Assembly: GCA_032158295.1 (NCBI GenBank)
Contig: CM063259.1
Span: 11,210,575-11,274,574 of the forward strand
Source: Pycnopodia helianthoides
Taxonomy: Eukaryota; Echinodermata; Asteroidea; Forcipulatida; Asteriidae
Length of the DNA stretch: 64,000 bases
Reading direction: 5' to 3'
The translations under genes were made by a program, and so were the position numbers. Of this stretch, positions 13,601 through 28,600 are shown piece after piece (positions within the stretch are counted from its first letter, which is position 1; the number at the start of each line of letters is the position of its first letter). The notes beneath the pieces are model-generated. The model was not told the origin of the DNA. It saw nothing but the letters and a program-made list of their open reading frames with translations, and did not search any database.

Positions 13601-16600
13601 ACCAAGAAGGCCGATCGATCTAAAACTTCTACAGGTTTGTCAGTTTCTGTATATGGTGGATTACATAAAGTGCTTACACTGCCAGGAACTGTTTTGTTAG
13701 CAAAAACCAATTCTCTAATGTTCCTTTAGCTATCTGAAAACCTTACAACAAACGCAACAGCTGATTTTGGTTGTTACAACCGCATTAAGGACAATGGGTT
13801 TACATGCTGCAACTGTGCATAGTTTTCACTATTTTCTCCTGACTCACAGATCGAATTTAGCCCGAAGTTTCACAGGTTTGTTATTTCATGTATATGGCTG
13901 ATCACACTAAACATGACCACTGTGTGCGACTATTTGATAGGCTCTACCACTCCTCTACTGTATAATATCTTTAACTTTAATACTGCAAACATTCATTTAT
14001 GTACAGTTTGTTGAAATTCATTGTGCATTTTGAAACTAGGGAATTTAGCATTTGACGGGTAAAGTATTTGTTCTTATTAATTTTTGTCCAACCAGCTCCG
14101 GAGGTGGAAATACCAAAGTACGTAAATTCGCTCTCCGAAGTCAAACTCCAATGGCAGGAATTTGACTCAACCTTCCCCATCCTACTCTACCATGTCGGGC
14201 TGGGCAGTGCCGCTTCGGCTACTGTATCACCAGAAGACATGGACTGTTTGGACATGCTGCTAGTAACAGACGAGTCCAAGACTACCTTTTCTGAAAGTAA
14301 GATGCATTTTGTCGGTAAGGATACGTATCAGGAGATCAACGGCCTGAGTCTACAGGATAGAGGTTCCTACTTCGTGACGGTTGTTGGTGAGATTATACTT
14401 CAATGTATAGATTCACGTTTACTAACAGTGGTTCCTGAATCTCTCATGTAGATTGGCTTTGTTAACTTAAGTGATCTAGCAGTGAAGGGTTCTAATCCAC
14501 TGTTTTATGTTCAATTAATTTATTACAAGGAATTAATCAAGGGGGGCAGTGTAACTCCTCCACGAGGCACTTTTCGGTTGATATCACTCCGCCCGTTAAA
14601 GGACGACTTCGTGCTGGACCATTCTACGACATGGTATGTAGGTAGTCATTGTACTTAATTCAAGTTATATATTAACTTATCTAATAATATCATTATTGAC
14701 ATATTGGAGAGTGTAGAAGACCATCGCAAGATACGTTATAATATCTTTTTAACAAAGAGATTTGTTCTTAATAAGGGCACCTTCGAAGATTGAGCTCCTT
14801 AAGCGAATCTAGTGAGGTTTGCTGTGATGAGACACCATAATACACAAACTTTATACATCAGTAGTGGCGATTCTGAGAAGAATCGGTGGTTAATAATTTT
14901 GTGTGTGTGCTCTGATCGTCTTCATCAGACCTCACTGATCGAAACGGCCAGGAGTTAACCCACTGGTTTTTTTCATCAGAACCAACACATCTCACGGAGA
15001 GATTTTAATAAGTACATGTGTCTCCGCAAACCTCACTAGGTTTTACTCCCCCACAGCAAAGTTTCAAATCATACTGAATATTTAAATTTAATGTGTTCTT
15101 GGAAATAAAACTTGAGCAATTTGTTGGTGTACTAAAGAGAGGGTTGAGTCAAATATTCTTTAATTAAGACTTAATTTAACTATTTTTGTTTTCGTGACAG
15201 CTGGTGACGTACACAGATAGCACCAAGTCCATTCATGTGGCATGGGAGGACTATATAGATGAAGAAAGTGGAATTAAATCCTTCAGCATCCGTCTCCTTG
15301 AGGCTGCATCATGTGACGTGGAAGACAGCGTCAGTCTAACACCTGTACCTGGTCAGGAGTGGTTGGTTCTTGGCTCAGATATCTCAGAGTTTACGTATGT
15401 AGACTTAAGCTTGTTGGTAAGTTGGTGAAGTTTGTTTCTGAACATTCTATTATGTTGATCCTCTTCAAATGGTTTCGTTATTTATAATTCTTCAAGGTCA
15501 AAGCAAAACACTTTTTCAAACTAAAGCTTCGGGTGACAGACAGATAAATTATTAGTATTATTATTAATATTTGTTGTTTTTGTTAGAGAGAGAGAGAAAT
15601 TTCACTTCTGTCCATCAATTATACTAATGCCATTGAGCAAAAGAAGCAGATCATTTCCTCTTTTTCTCAGTGAATGGCTCTCTTGAAAAACTTTGCCTTG
15701 CTGTACTAAATTATTGTCATTTTCTGCTCGGTAGACCAACCACCCATATTTTGTTGAGCTAAAGACCACGAACCATGCAGAGGATAGCACGATAACCAAA
15801 GCAGGACCAATCTTTGTGGATAAATCAGAGCCTAGACCTGGAGTGGTTGTTGATGGAGACGATTTCATGATTGATCTGACATACGCGTACAGTCGAAGAC
15901 AAGTCACTGGTATGTACACAAATTATTTCCCGGATATTTTTTTTCGTTATAGCACTGACAACACGTAGCAATGTTTAAAACAATGCACACACCGCGCCGC
16001 ACAGACCTTTCATTTGTTTCACCACACAGGCCTTAGGAAAGGAATCGTGTCGAGAGAAATTCATTGACTAAACGTTGGGCAAAAACGTTTTAACGTCTGC
16101 ACGTTTTATGCTTTAGCGTATTCAAAATGAAGCGCAATTTTCGAAATAGTGCAGTGACTGTGCTAATTATCGTGAAATTACATTGTTCTTTGATTAGTTT
16201 AAAAAAAATTAGTTGTGTATCATAGGAAACAAAAATTTTACTTATTTTGAAAAGATGTGTTTTTTGACCAACCAATTACTCACACTAAGAGACATGAGTT
16301 TTGTACAAGCAAACAGAACAAGCAAAAAATTATGTCATGTTGACGTCGTTAAATGTTTAGACCCAACAAACACATAAACAGTATCCAACAAGTATATAAT
16401 CGAAAAGAGTCAATTATGTTCATCTATTAATGTTGTATATTAAATTGAATGACCTAAGCTTTGATATGGTGTATAACTTTCAAAGAAAGGACAATGATAA
16501 GTATGAAATTATCTCATAACAAAATCCTTGTACAAAACTATAAGATTTACTTTAAAAAAAATAATAATCAAACAACAATAGTAAACGTTTAAATATCGAT

Positions 16601-19600
16601 GAAAAAATAGGCGTTTCGGCTTCAAGGACGACACCCCCAATTACTAATTTTAACACAAACTTAACATGATGGAGACCCGATCTATCCATTGCTTCCTTTA
16701 TTTCAGGAACAATTGTACACCAGCCCAACCCAGAGGGTCCACCCTGCCCTCTGACAGACACTTCTTTCACTGATCCAAAGTGGCAGGCATTAGAGTTCAA
16801 CGGACTTTGGAATATGGGGACTGACAACTGGGAGTTACAGTACCAAAGTCAACAGGTCAGAAAAAAAGTTATTGAGTTAAAAAAAAAAAAAAAAAAATTA
16901 TAAAAAGTTATTCAGGTGCCAATTCGGATTGGCACCTGAACTTCAGCAGGTTGATAAGAGAAACATGATGAGGGAAATAACGATTGAATTACCAAACAGA
17001 GTTTTAAAATTGAGATTTCCATAACTACGAAGTAATCAAAGTTTCTCGATCAGTAATTGCAACGGTGGCAATATAATCGAACAAACAAGAAAAATAGTCG
17101 AATAAATAAGAACAATTTTATTATTTTTGTACGGTGTTTTTCTCACAGGTATTTGCATCGGATGAAAGTGTGTTACTGAAGATGGAACGAGACACAAGGG
17201 AACGACGTATGCTCTCCGGAGCGTATGTTATTAATGCACAGTTAGTCCGGAGCTCTGAATACGAGGTAAGGGTTCTCTATAAACAGGTGGAAGGGGCACG
17301 AGGATATTGAGTTTTAACTCAATGCCTGATGACCTGGTCTTGAGTCAATTGTCATGATCAGTTTTCTCTGGCAAACCAACTTCATCCATCTCAACAAAAG
17401 TATATAATAAGTTGAACATAATACGAAGTACTGTTCATAAATAGGATTTATCCAACCTTGCCCAACTTAATGTATGAAACTAAGTTCTGCAACATACAAC
17501 TTTGTGTCTGCACACAAGAATGGTTGTTCAACAAATATTCAGTGAAACTTGTATGATTTCTTTCTTTTTTTACCCAAGATGCAGGTACTCTTCTTTATAC
17601 AAAGGAGCTACTTTGCACTTTATCAGTACTACAAATATGTTTGGTGTTATTATTTGGTTTCAGATCTGCCTGTTTGCGACTAACACGTTTTTTGGTTGTT
17701 GTTGTTGTGTTGACATGTTTTTTGTTGTTGTTGTTTTTTTTTTTGGCTTTTTTTTCAGTTTGATTTATTGGCTGCATCATCAGACCTTCACAGCGTCACA
17801 AGTATTTTGTTCTGGGATGGTCCGGATAGAGTGGTCGGAGAGTATGACTTTGGTGGAACTGAGGATTGGCGAGAAGGGATATGCCAGTGTTGCTATGCAG
17901 TACCCTTCATTCGGGTATAGCGCTTTTCTCTAATGTTTTGCCATCATGCAGCACCACAACTTTTATTCCCAAATTTTCGTAGCGGGTTAGTTCACGAAGT
18001 CAAAAGGAAAACCACGCAATTTCAAGAGATGTTTGTGTGAATCGTTTTATTCTACTTTTAAAACGTCTTTCTACCCATAATAGCGAACGTTTTTTGTTGC
18101 CCAAAAGCACCCAATCCAAATGCAATGTTTCCCTTTAACACTGACACTCAATGTTGTAACAATAGGTGTTCGGCTCTGATTAAAGGCCTCAACATTTTGA
18201 GAAAACAAAATCAATACAAAATAAATTTTTGATAATCACCTTCCCATGTTTTAAGAGTTTTATTTTACTCCTTTCCTTTGAAATCATGACATGCGAAGGG
18301 TTCTCACATTGGTATTATTATTAGTATTAAATATTTCTGGTAATGAAACCAAGGATGCTTTATAACTTAATCACTCTAGCTCGCTAGCCGGAGGAAGCCT
18401 GTAAACAATGGTGCTTGCTATGTGAACCAGAAACACCGGGGTTAAAACCCGCGGGGAAGCAACGTGGTGGAAATAATCTCCACATATTCCAAATATTGTC
18501 AATGGGCCAAAAAAGCCAAGATTATATGTAATCCTGACCCCTGGTATACACCACAAGCCTGTAGACTCCCATTGGCCAGGCTATAACCACTGCCGAGTTA
18601 AAAATTGTTGAATGACAGCAATCCCAAGATGCGCCATGTCTTTGTGCAGTAACTGGATATCTTAGCCCTGCGTCGTGGGATCGTGGGGTCGGTGACCTTC
18701 CCGTTGTAATTGTTGTTACTAATTAACGGTGCGGTCAAAAATCTTGAAATTGTTTAGGTGGTCTATTGGAGCATAGCCAGATAACACTATAACCAGCAAA
18801 TTTAGCTGGGGGACAGTGTTCGACCGACAATCTTCTTTAATTTTGAAGCCCCATTGAAATTACTCACTGAAATTTGATACACCGCTAAGGGCATTTGATG
18901 CTATTCTCTGATCTCAGCCGCCGTTATTTCCAGGCAATTAATCATCCTGTCAGTCTTATCTTGATCTAGCAAATTGATAGACGCCAGCTGCACTCTAGAC
19001 TATGTCTGGGTAGGGTTGGGTTGGCCAAGTATACAAAAACAAACTTGTTTCTCAGAGGACCAAAACAGTGAAAAAAACATGAACAAGTTGAATTTTTTGC
19101 ATTTTGTTGTTGTTTTTCATAAAAACGCCCGTGTGTCACCCCTTGCAATTTTTTTTTTGAATTTCTTTCTTTCTAAATATACTCTGGGCAATCCTGAGTC
19201 ATAATAAACTGTTGGAAAACAGTTTGTGAACAGCCAAAATTAGTTTACACGCATTTTGCTACCGGACGGTCGCCGACCGTTTCACCACGCGTTACTGCAT
19301 GGCCAATGGCATACTGCAGCGCAGGTGAGCCAGCTCATTGTGCAATTATCTCTCTGTGTCAACCCCGTGCCGCCCAGAGCTAAAACAAGTCGTTAATCCC
19401 AAGTCGTAAGTCTTGCCTGGAACTCGAATTCACCATTTATGGGGGTTAAAATTGCTTTGGGCTTGCAGGAGGGGGTTATTGACCTAAAAAACTGAGTGGT
19501 GAAAAATTGTTCCAACTGGAGAAACCGCTTTATACAAAATGGCCCGCTTCTCCGAGGGTTAACCGGTAATCTTCTGTGTTTTTTTTACGTGCACTACAGT

Positions 19601-22600
19601 ACACTAGTACAAGGTTAGCCCTCAGAGAAGCGGGCCGTTTTGTATAACGCGTGGTCTCCAGGTGGAGAATTTTATCACCACTCAGTTTTGTAGGTCAATA
19701 ACCCCCTCCTGCAAGCCCAAAGCAATTTTAATTCCCACAGGGATTTTGTCTAGGCCAGCAGTGTATGTTATTTACGACCTGTTTTAGCTCTTGGTGGCAC
19801 AGGGTTGACACAAAGAGATAATGGCACAAGAAGTTGGCTCACTAAGATATCCAGTTACAATTCCCAAGGGCATTGCTGTCCCTTGGGGCTGCTGTCATTC
19901 ATTACTCCTTACTCGGCAGTGGTTATAGCCTGGCCATAGGAGTCTACAGGCTTGTGGTGTATACCAGGGGTGAGGATTACATGGAATCTTGGCTTTATTG
20001 GCCCATTGAAAAAAATTATGACCATATTTGGAATATGTGGAGAATATTTTCACCACGTTGCTTCCCTGAGGGTTTTAAGGAACTACGGCTTAAAGTCCCA
20101 TCCGAAGGACAAGGCAATTATGGTAAAGCATCTTGCTCAATGACGCAAGTGCCACGTTTAGCAAGAGTTTCAACGGGTACATAACTTGTTTTTCCTTCAT
20201 TTTCTGACAACAGTCTGAATGCCCTCAGTGCAACTGTGAAGATTTCTTTTGGAACCGATGACACAACCACTGATAACTCGTCGGTTAACAGCACAACAGT
20301 TGAGTTAGAGGTCACAGACATGGCAGATATGACCACTGTAAACTCAACTCAAGTATACACAGAGGAATTGAAACAGGCGACACGAAAACCATGGACCATT
20401 CATAAGAAAGATGCAGTTGGTAATGACTTTTCTAACGAAGACAGCGGCAGATGGACTACACAAAGAGCATGTGGTCTCCAGCTGCATCTAAGTTAGTAGC
20501 TTTTTCCGGGAGTTCCTCATTTGTTGGGGTCAAAATTTAAATATTTTCATTGTAAGTGTAAACATCATGTCGACTTATTGCTGGTGGATTTAAACTCATT
20601 AACTTGTAAGACGGCGGTCAACATTTAAACTCGATACGGTTTTTAATCAGTGTATTGTATTGTCATTTAAAAAAAAGAAATTGACAGAATTATACATTGA
20701 TTTTATTTCATCCCTATTTTAAATTACAATATACTTTCACGGAACATAAACTCAAACTTTCATTTTTCTCAAGCCATACTCATTAATTACTTGACAATAA
20801 ACTATTTTCTTTCCACTTGTACCTTAGATGGTGATGCGTCACAAGCCGTGTTGTGGTGTCGTCATTTCGATGATGAATGGTCGATGACATCACAGGCTGT
20901 GGATCTAGGCTTTGACCCCTCCATGGAAGAACATCATTACTCTATTCACTTCAATGTGATGCCCATTGATGCAAAAGAGGTACCTTTATTCAATACAATG
21001 TTTGTAAAACCGCTCATCTCTAAAGCGCAAATTATAACAACTTGGTAACATCTGTACTGCTTGGATCAATCTTGAAGTACACATTTTATTCAATTGTTCA
21101 ACTATTTCCCATGGGAATTCACAAATTTCGGTTAACACTTACAAACATTTTATTTTCTACTTGACATTTTTCGTAAATTTCTAAATGAATATTCATCACA
21201 AGACATACTGCATACTCTCTCTCTCTCAATAGTTTCTGTATAATTTGCCAGTGAGCTTCTCTTTCAAATAATTTGTTGACAGGACGAGTGGTCTTTTAAA
21301 GTCTACATCGATGGCAAGCTTCTCTCTTCACTGACCGGTATCCCTGTGATGTCTTCTTCCACCAAACTCATCCTTCATGTCTTCAACAGAGATAGCTATG
21401 TTGCTGATCTAGAGGACCCCTTCAATCAACCGGCTGTTACAGCAAATTTTCGAAACCTAAGGTATGTACACACATTACTTGCCATTCTCCTTTTTTGTTT
21501 AGTCTTGTTGTGTTCTTGTCGGCAGTGGTGATGTTAAAAATGAATCACTTAATCTGTTTATGTGCTTAATTGCTATTAAACTAACACAAAATTAGCATCA
21601 TACTTTATTAAAAGAAAGTATACTCTGCGGGAGATCTGTTTTGTGTTTGTAGTTTAACCTTCATCTTTGGGCATAATTTGATGTATTTGCATAGCAAAAT
21701 AAACATTAAAAGACTTTAGGAAAATAAAGAATTTAAAAAAAATCCGTACGTTTGTTTACAGGATGCCTCCAGATGCTAGTATACTATGCCGCTATGGTTT
21801 ACCATTCAGGGCAGGTACCAGTCCCGTTTCTCGATATTTCGCTGGTGTCGGCAGTGAAGCAGGAAAAACTGACGTTGTATCATTTAAGGAGGTATGGTTC
21901 TCAGTCTGGCCTTAAATTCAGTATATTGGAACAAATATGGGTGGTTCATTTAAATATAAAAAGTTAAGTTTCGACTGTCGATATAACAAGACCATCTATA
22001 CTGTCGAGTGATCTTTATTAATGTGTTCAGTCTTCCAAGAGGAAACAAAGGTGTGTTAAGATTTAAATCAAGTCTTGTGTGTCTTGATCGATTACGCATA
22101 CACCGAAAATTGCTTTGTAACTCTTTTTCTTTAGAAAGCTTCATCATTTTTTTTTTTTTTTTTTGTTATGCCAATTATTGCAAAAGACAAGACAATTAAG
22201 TCGCCCGACATAATGAGTAACAGTAAGTTGACTTTATATTCTGTATAGATTTCGCGACCGTGTGTACCATGTATCAATCCCTGTGATCGGTACCAGTGTG
22301 AACAGTCATGCTCCATGGAGGAAAGCCCCATCACTTTCACACTCACCAACCTGACTCTGCCGAAGCTGGAGATTCTAGACGTGGCAATGAACGACACAAA
22401 TGCTACTTTATCTGCTTTCGGAGAGGATGGCTTTTTTTCTCCGTTCTTTCTGACAGGTATGTTTGGTTAAAAATCATAAATTGTGTGATAAGAGACAAAA
22501 AGGTAATAAAATAGATAATACTCTCAAATATTTGTTTTTGATATTTTTCTATGCAACCATAAAATTGTTCTAAATCTATGAAACTTCCGAACGCCATCAT

Positions 22601-25600
22601 CGAATCCACTTATAAAAACCTGATTTCATAAGTTATTATTATGTATCTCCTCAGTTAAGTGTGTCATAGGGAATGGTAGAGAAGCATCTTCATCTTCAAA
22701 CGGTTTCTACATTGACGATACACCAGCAGAGCTAATTGTTTTATTCTACTTGGATGTCAACCGCAACGCGTATGAACCAACATGGTTCCAGTCTTCCAAT
22801 TCCACAATCAATGTGTTGTGGAGTTTTATCGACAAGCAAAGTCAAGTTAAGGTAAATTACTCCCTTTATCATTGTTGGTAGGCCTACTGATGGTTTCTTT
22901 GTTCAGTTTTAGTTGAGAGTGGGGTTTTTAGCAGGTTGATGGACTCGGTGACTGCCCCTTGGCCATCACCAGTTATTGGCTGATTAGGCATATATTGGAA
23001 TGAAGTTTAGATACTGATTCTGACGATATGCTGTGCTCTTTTCTTTTATGCAGGAGCACTATTGGGCCATTGGAACATCCAGAGGTGCTGTGGACTTACA
23101 AGACTTTGTCAATGTTGGGTCGGTCCAGACAGCCTCCAATAGCCGCTTGGAAGGACAACTGCAACACAATACAACATACTATGTGACAGTGAAGTGCATC
23201 AATGGAGCTGGCTTGGAGACTGTGATAGAATCTGATGGTAGGTAACAAGACAGAGATGTTTGCGATGACTTGTTGCCATAAACACACAAGTTATTTGCAG
23301 GGCTACCTCCATATCAATTCAAGAGGTTTAACTCTGAAACATATTAATAGACAATCACTTAACTACCGACAGCCGTGCAAAGTAAGGATCAACCCTTGCA
23401 ACCAAATCGTAGTAACTCCAAGTGTGTCAATACTGACTTGAAAACTCGTTCTAGATGCCGCGGTATGAGAAAGAAGGTACTTTTAGTTTTACTCACTAAT
23501 AATTCCATTCCTTTAATACACGAAGAATGACTGGCGGTAAATTTATTTGGCTGCTTTTCTAATGCATATGGTGTACCAGGATTGAGTTTCAGAAATATAT
23601 AAATGTAACCCTGATTCCTGTTGATCCACTGAATCGTGGCTCTTTACCCTGAATCCATTTTTCACTCCAGGTGTCACGGTTCTTTTTGAGGAACCCTCCG
23701 TGGATGATGTCAACACCACCTCCATGTTCATCACAAGTTTGAAGAGGAAGTCTATCCACCTGACATCCAGAAGAGTGACGACCCAACTAAGACAGGAACC
23801 TCCTGGTCCAAACCTGATGATGAGTCCATCAACGTTATGGTACAATTATTGCAGGCTATTTTCAGTGTGAATTGTTAATCAGGGGTGTGTAGGGAGTCAG
23901 CAATGAGTTACTGCGGTTCTAAAAAGAACTGACAGTGTATTATTTCACAGGTAACAATATCGTTTCTATTTGACAGAGTATTGTGTGAGCAGCACAGCAG
24001 ACAGATTGGATGACATCGTCCCCTGCATGGTGGTAGGTACAAACGCTTCCGGTTCAGTATCTATAAGAGACGGGCTAATCATTGTTACGGCTGATGGCAG
24101 AGAGGAAGTGTACAACATCACTGACTTCCAAGCTCAGCGAGAAGACAGCGATGAGATGACAATTCAGCAAGATGCGAAATTTAACATGGAACCTGGGAAG
24201 TAAGTTAACTCACACAAGCTGACAAAAAAGGTCAAATTTGAGGGATATCTTAAACATAAATGACTTTATTAAAAAGCCCTTCACTGTTACTCATTTTGCC
24301 AATCGTGCAGAAAAAAGCGATGCGCGCAAAACAGAAACTCAAGTTATATTTTGTTGACATTTTTATAAATTTTATGTATTGTCAAAATATTCTATGCTTG
24401 TGTTATTATTTGTCTACTCCTAAGCATTTTTTTATTGTTTTGCCGTGATATTTTTAACCAACAATGATTTGTTTTCGTTATTTTGTGTAGATGTCTGTAC
24501 TCTTGGATGAAGATGTGTAACCCTGCACTACTTTGTCAAACACTGCCAGCAGGAACAACCACTGTTTTAGGTGATCATGGGTGTCTCTTTTAAGCCTTAA
24601 TTTCTTTTTATTTGCACTCTAGAATCGTCCGGGTCAGAGTTCACCCGAATTCGGGTCCCTCTGAGGCTGACCCATTTTCTGGGTCACAAAGACCAAGGAA
24701 CTGTTTCAAAAATCACCCAGAAATGGGCCAAAATTACGCAGAATACGAGTTGAATTATTATTATTATTATTATTATTTTTTTTTTTTTTTTTAGATCACT
24801 TTCCGGGTCAGCCTGACCCAGAAATGTGTCAGACCCCTGGGACCATTTTTGCATGGCATTCAAGTATTTCAAAGTAAATATTTGTTTTTCACTTGATGTT
24901 TCTAAGGAGACGATGACTTGATGATGACATCATTAAATGGTACAGATTTCGTTCTGGCATCTCCACAAGGTAGCAGAAGACGACGAAGGAGGGCGCTAGA
25001 CAACCATTTTAAGTTCTCCATTGCTACTACTGGGGGTAAGCCGAAACAATTTATCGTGAGGCACAACATAATTCCAAGCACAAATAAGTAAATTTAAACA
25101 TAATTTCAGAAAAATAGCCATCAAACATTTCTCTTTCATGAGAAGATAAAATAAATGTTCTCCATCTTGTTGTTATGGAAATAAAACACAAACCTCCTGA
25201 TTATGTTTCTAACATTACCATCTCTTCTCTACAAATGTCTCCCAGGTCTCCAGCAGGGTGGTTCATTAATCCTTGGTCTGCTGGATGTGAATAAAACAAA
25301 TGAGGATTTCACATCTGTTGCTAATCCGGATTATGTCTCTTACATCAGTAATCCTCTGGACACTATACAGAAGACATCAAGGCTTCTTAGAAAAAGGTTT
25401 CTTCTATTATTGGTCTTCGTAACATGTATTAGTTTGCAGGAAAAAAAATTACAACAACATAATCATCTGTATAGCCAAATAATTTGATGATACATGCAGT
25501 CAATAGTTCTCTCCAAACTCAAATAATTATATGTTTTAAAGTGATTTATGCCGGTAAGACAATTCTAACATGAAAACCTTCAGGAGAAAAAAAATAAAGA

Positions 25601-28600
25601 TTAATGAATTTGTTCAATTTTCAGGATTCGTTTTGTGTATGAGCCTCTCTTCTACGTAACTAGCCTGGGACAGACCGAGCTTCAAGGTCCACTAATCATC
25701 AACCTCACTCTCAACACACCAGGAAAGTGGGCAGAGGCCAAACCCAGACTCATTTATTGGGACAGTGGTAAAGCTGATTTTTGAAAGTTGAAACAATTTT
25801 AAATGATGTGTAAAAAAAAGGGGAACACATAAATATATTTATTGACGTTGCTGAATGCTCTAAAATAACTACAAACTAGTGTTTAAAAAAGTTTAAAATA
25901 ATAATCACTAAATGGGTAAACTGAATTTTAACTGGATTTCTGTATTTGGTTTCCCCATTTAAGTGAATGGAAGACAAAATTGTTTGATCCGGGTTTGAGG
26001 TACAAACCACAAAGGGGAAATTTAGGAAACGAGGGTGTCTAACTAGCCAAGACTGAGTTTCAATTAGTATAAATAAAACTAACAGTAACGCCTTTATTTT
26101 TCAGAGAATTATGAGTGGCGAGATGTTGCCAAAACATGCAGTGATGTAGATCGGGTAACATACAACAAGGAAGACTATCAAATCAGTGTGGAGGTACGCC
26201 ATTTCCTTAAAACACTTCTTAGATTCATTCGAAGAAGGTTTTACAAAATAAATATTCAAGGTTAATTTTAAAATTCTTAAAGGACATAAAGTAAAGAGAT
26301 TATTTTTAGTCCACTGTTTGATTTGTCAAGAATTTTTTTTATTTTTTTATTTTTTTATTTAACAGTCATACTCTTCTTCTGTTAAAAATAAGCAACTGTT
26401 TTCCAAACTGAAATTTTAACTGAATTGGGAAACAGTTTTACCTTCTTTTGAAATCAGTATTCGTCATTGCTTCCTCACGTATGGCTAAATGGCTTAATAA
26501 TAATAATAATAATAAATAAATAAGACTTATAAAGCGCATTTCCCAAATATACAACGCGCTGACTTAGGGCAGAGTTAGTCTGTTTATGTGATTTCGAGCT
26601 AAAATTCTAACATTTGTCAATCAGTTTTGAGGATTTTTCACCGTTTTTTAACTTGTACAAGGTATGTGCAACAAGAGGAAGGACCTTGTCTCTCTCTGCA
26701 GGGAGTCGTCAACGCCGCGCTGCAGAGAAAACTTCCTTCTTCAGCCTGGAGACCGAGTTTGCATTGACCGAAGTCATCAATTCCATCCCTAACGAGCCAC
26801 CAGAAATCACAAATCTCGTGAACACCTTTACCATGGATGAAGATGAAGGTAGATCTCAGATATATCAGACCCCGATAGATTACGCAAGTTTCGCGCGTAT
26901 TGTAATATTTTTGGGACCACTTTGATCCCATGTCCATTGCATGTGTGAAGGAAACAAACTCCCGCACTCTAACGGGTCTCAAAGTTCGAATACGCGCAAT
27001 ACTTGCACAGTCTATTTCATAAAACTATTAGGGACAAACAGTTAATTAGCACGGAACATCTCGCTTGGCAGAAACGGGTTACCAGCTAGGAAACTATGTC
27101 TATGACTTGTAACGACCTGCTTATATTTTCCATTTAAGCTTTTGCGTAGCCACTTTGGAGTTAATTACAATATCAGAAGCGGAAAAGGGCCTGCCTTATT
27201 GTACAGCCAAAGACCTAAGAAAATATCCGTATTCAATCTATAGTACTTACAAATATTTTTAAAGAATCGCCTTCAACGTCTGCAAAAATCAACTGCCAGA
27301 CTAGCCACACTTACTAGATGCACGTCACACGTCTCTCCAATCTTACGAAGCACTTCATTTGCTCCTGGTACATGGAGGCATCACTATCTAGGTTATTCTC
27401 CTCGTTTATCATTATACATGGCACATATCCTATACATCCATAATTCAATTCAGCTTTGTGTTTCTACAAGACGTCTTCGCTCTACAAACACCATGCTCAA
27501 CATCCCTCGTTCTAAACACACTTGGTGAGATCATTCTTTATTCCATCTCTTTGGAATGCTCTTCCACTGAACCCAGACCAGATCTCTCTCTCTCTCCAGC
27601 TTCAACTTAAAAACGTACTTGTTCAGTCTTGGCTTTAAGAACTGTTATTAGCAGAGTTCCTTTTCTAAGCGCCAGTGTGTTCTTCTGACAGTCATGTCGC
27701 GCTATAAATGTTCTTTATTATTATTGTTATTGTTACTATATTGCAGGCACTCTGGAATACTCATTCGAGGCCAGCGATCCTGACGATGATATCATAGTCT
27801 TTGAGCTTGGTCTTGATAATGATACACCACTAGGATCAGCAACCGTCACCGAGGATGGTGTCTTCTCTTTCACACCATGTCCTAATTGTCACGGCAGTTT
27901 CGCTCTTCAAGTTATTCGTAAGAACATCAGTTTCTCATTAACTCAAGATCAATATTATTCCAGTTGCTTAAAACGGGATTTTTTTTTAGGCCTCTTGAAA
28001 GAAAAATAATAGCTGTGTGATCGTTTGTTGTATGTTCCATACATATCCTTCTGTCTAACAAAATTGTGTTTGTTCATTTTCTAAGAACTTCATTAACAAA
28101 AAGTGTTCTATTCTTTATTCCTAGTGAGAGAGATACAGACCGTGAGCGAGATTGAGCCTTTGACTACCGTCGTCGATATCTCAATAGAGGTCAACCCAGT
28201 CAATGACAATCCTTACTCCTATGTCGCTCTGAACGGAGTAGTTGCTGGTAATGGACGACATGCAACGGTAAGTAGATTTATTCGGTTTTTAAAGAACCAA
28301 CACAACACGTAAGAAATAAGTTGACTGGTGCCACCGCAAGCAAAATATTTCCAACCATTCGATGTTTCAACTCACAAGCAACAACAAAGCTCATTAAAAT
28401 GGATGTAGTGTCTCCCAACAGTTTTAAAACTGTCGTTATGTGTCGTTGTCGTTATGTTTCATGTATCTTCTTTTTATAGCGAGGAAAAAGTGCATGTTAT
28501 CAAAATTTTGCAATTTTTTATGTTATCAAAGTGTTGAAGTCGGTGATATTTATCATGTAAGGTGACTCCATGTATTAACTTTATTCACCACTTTTCCACT

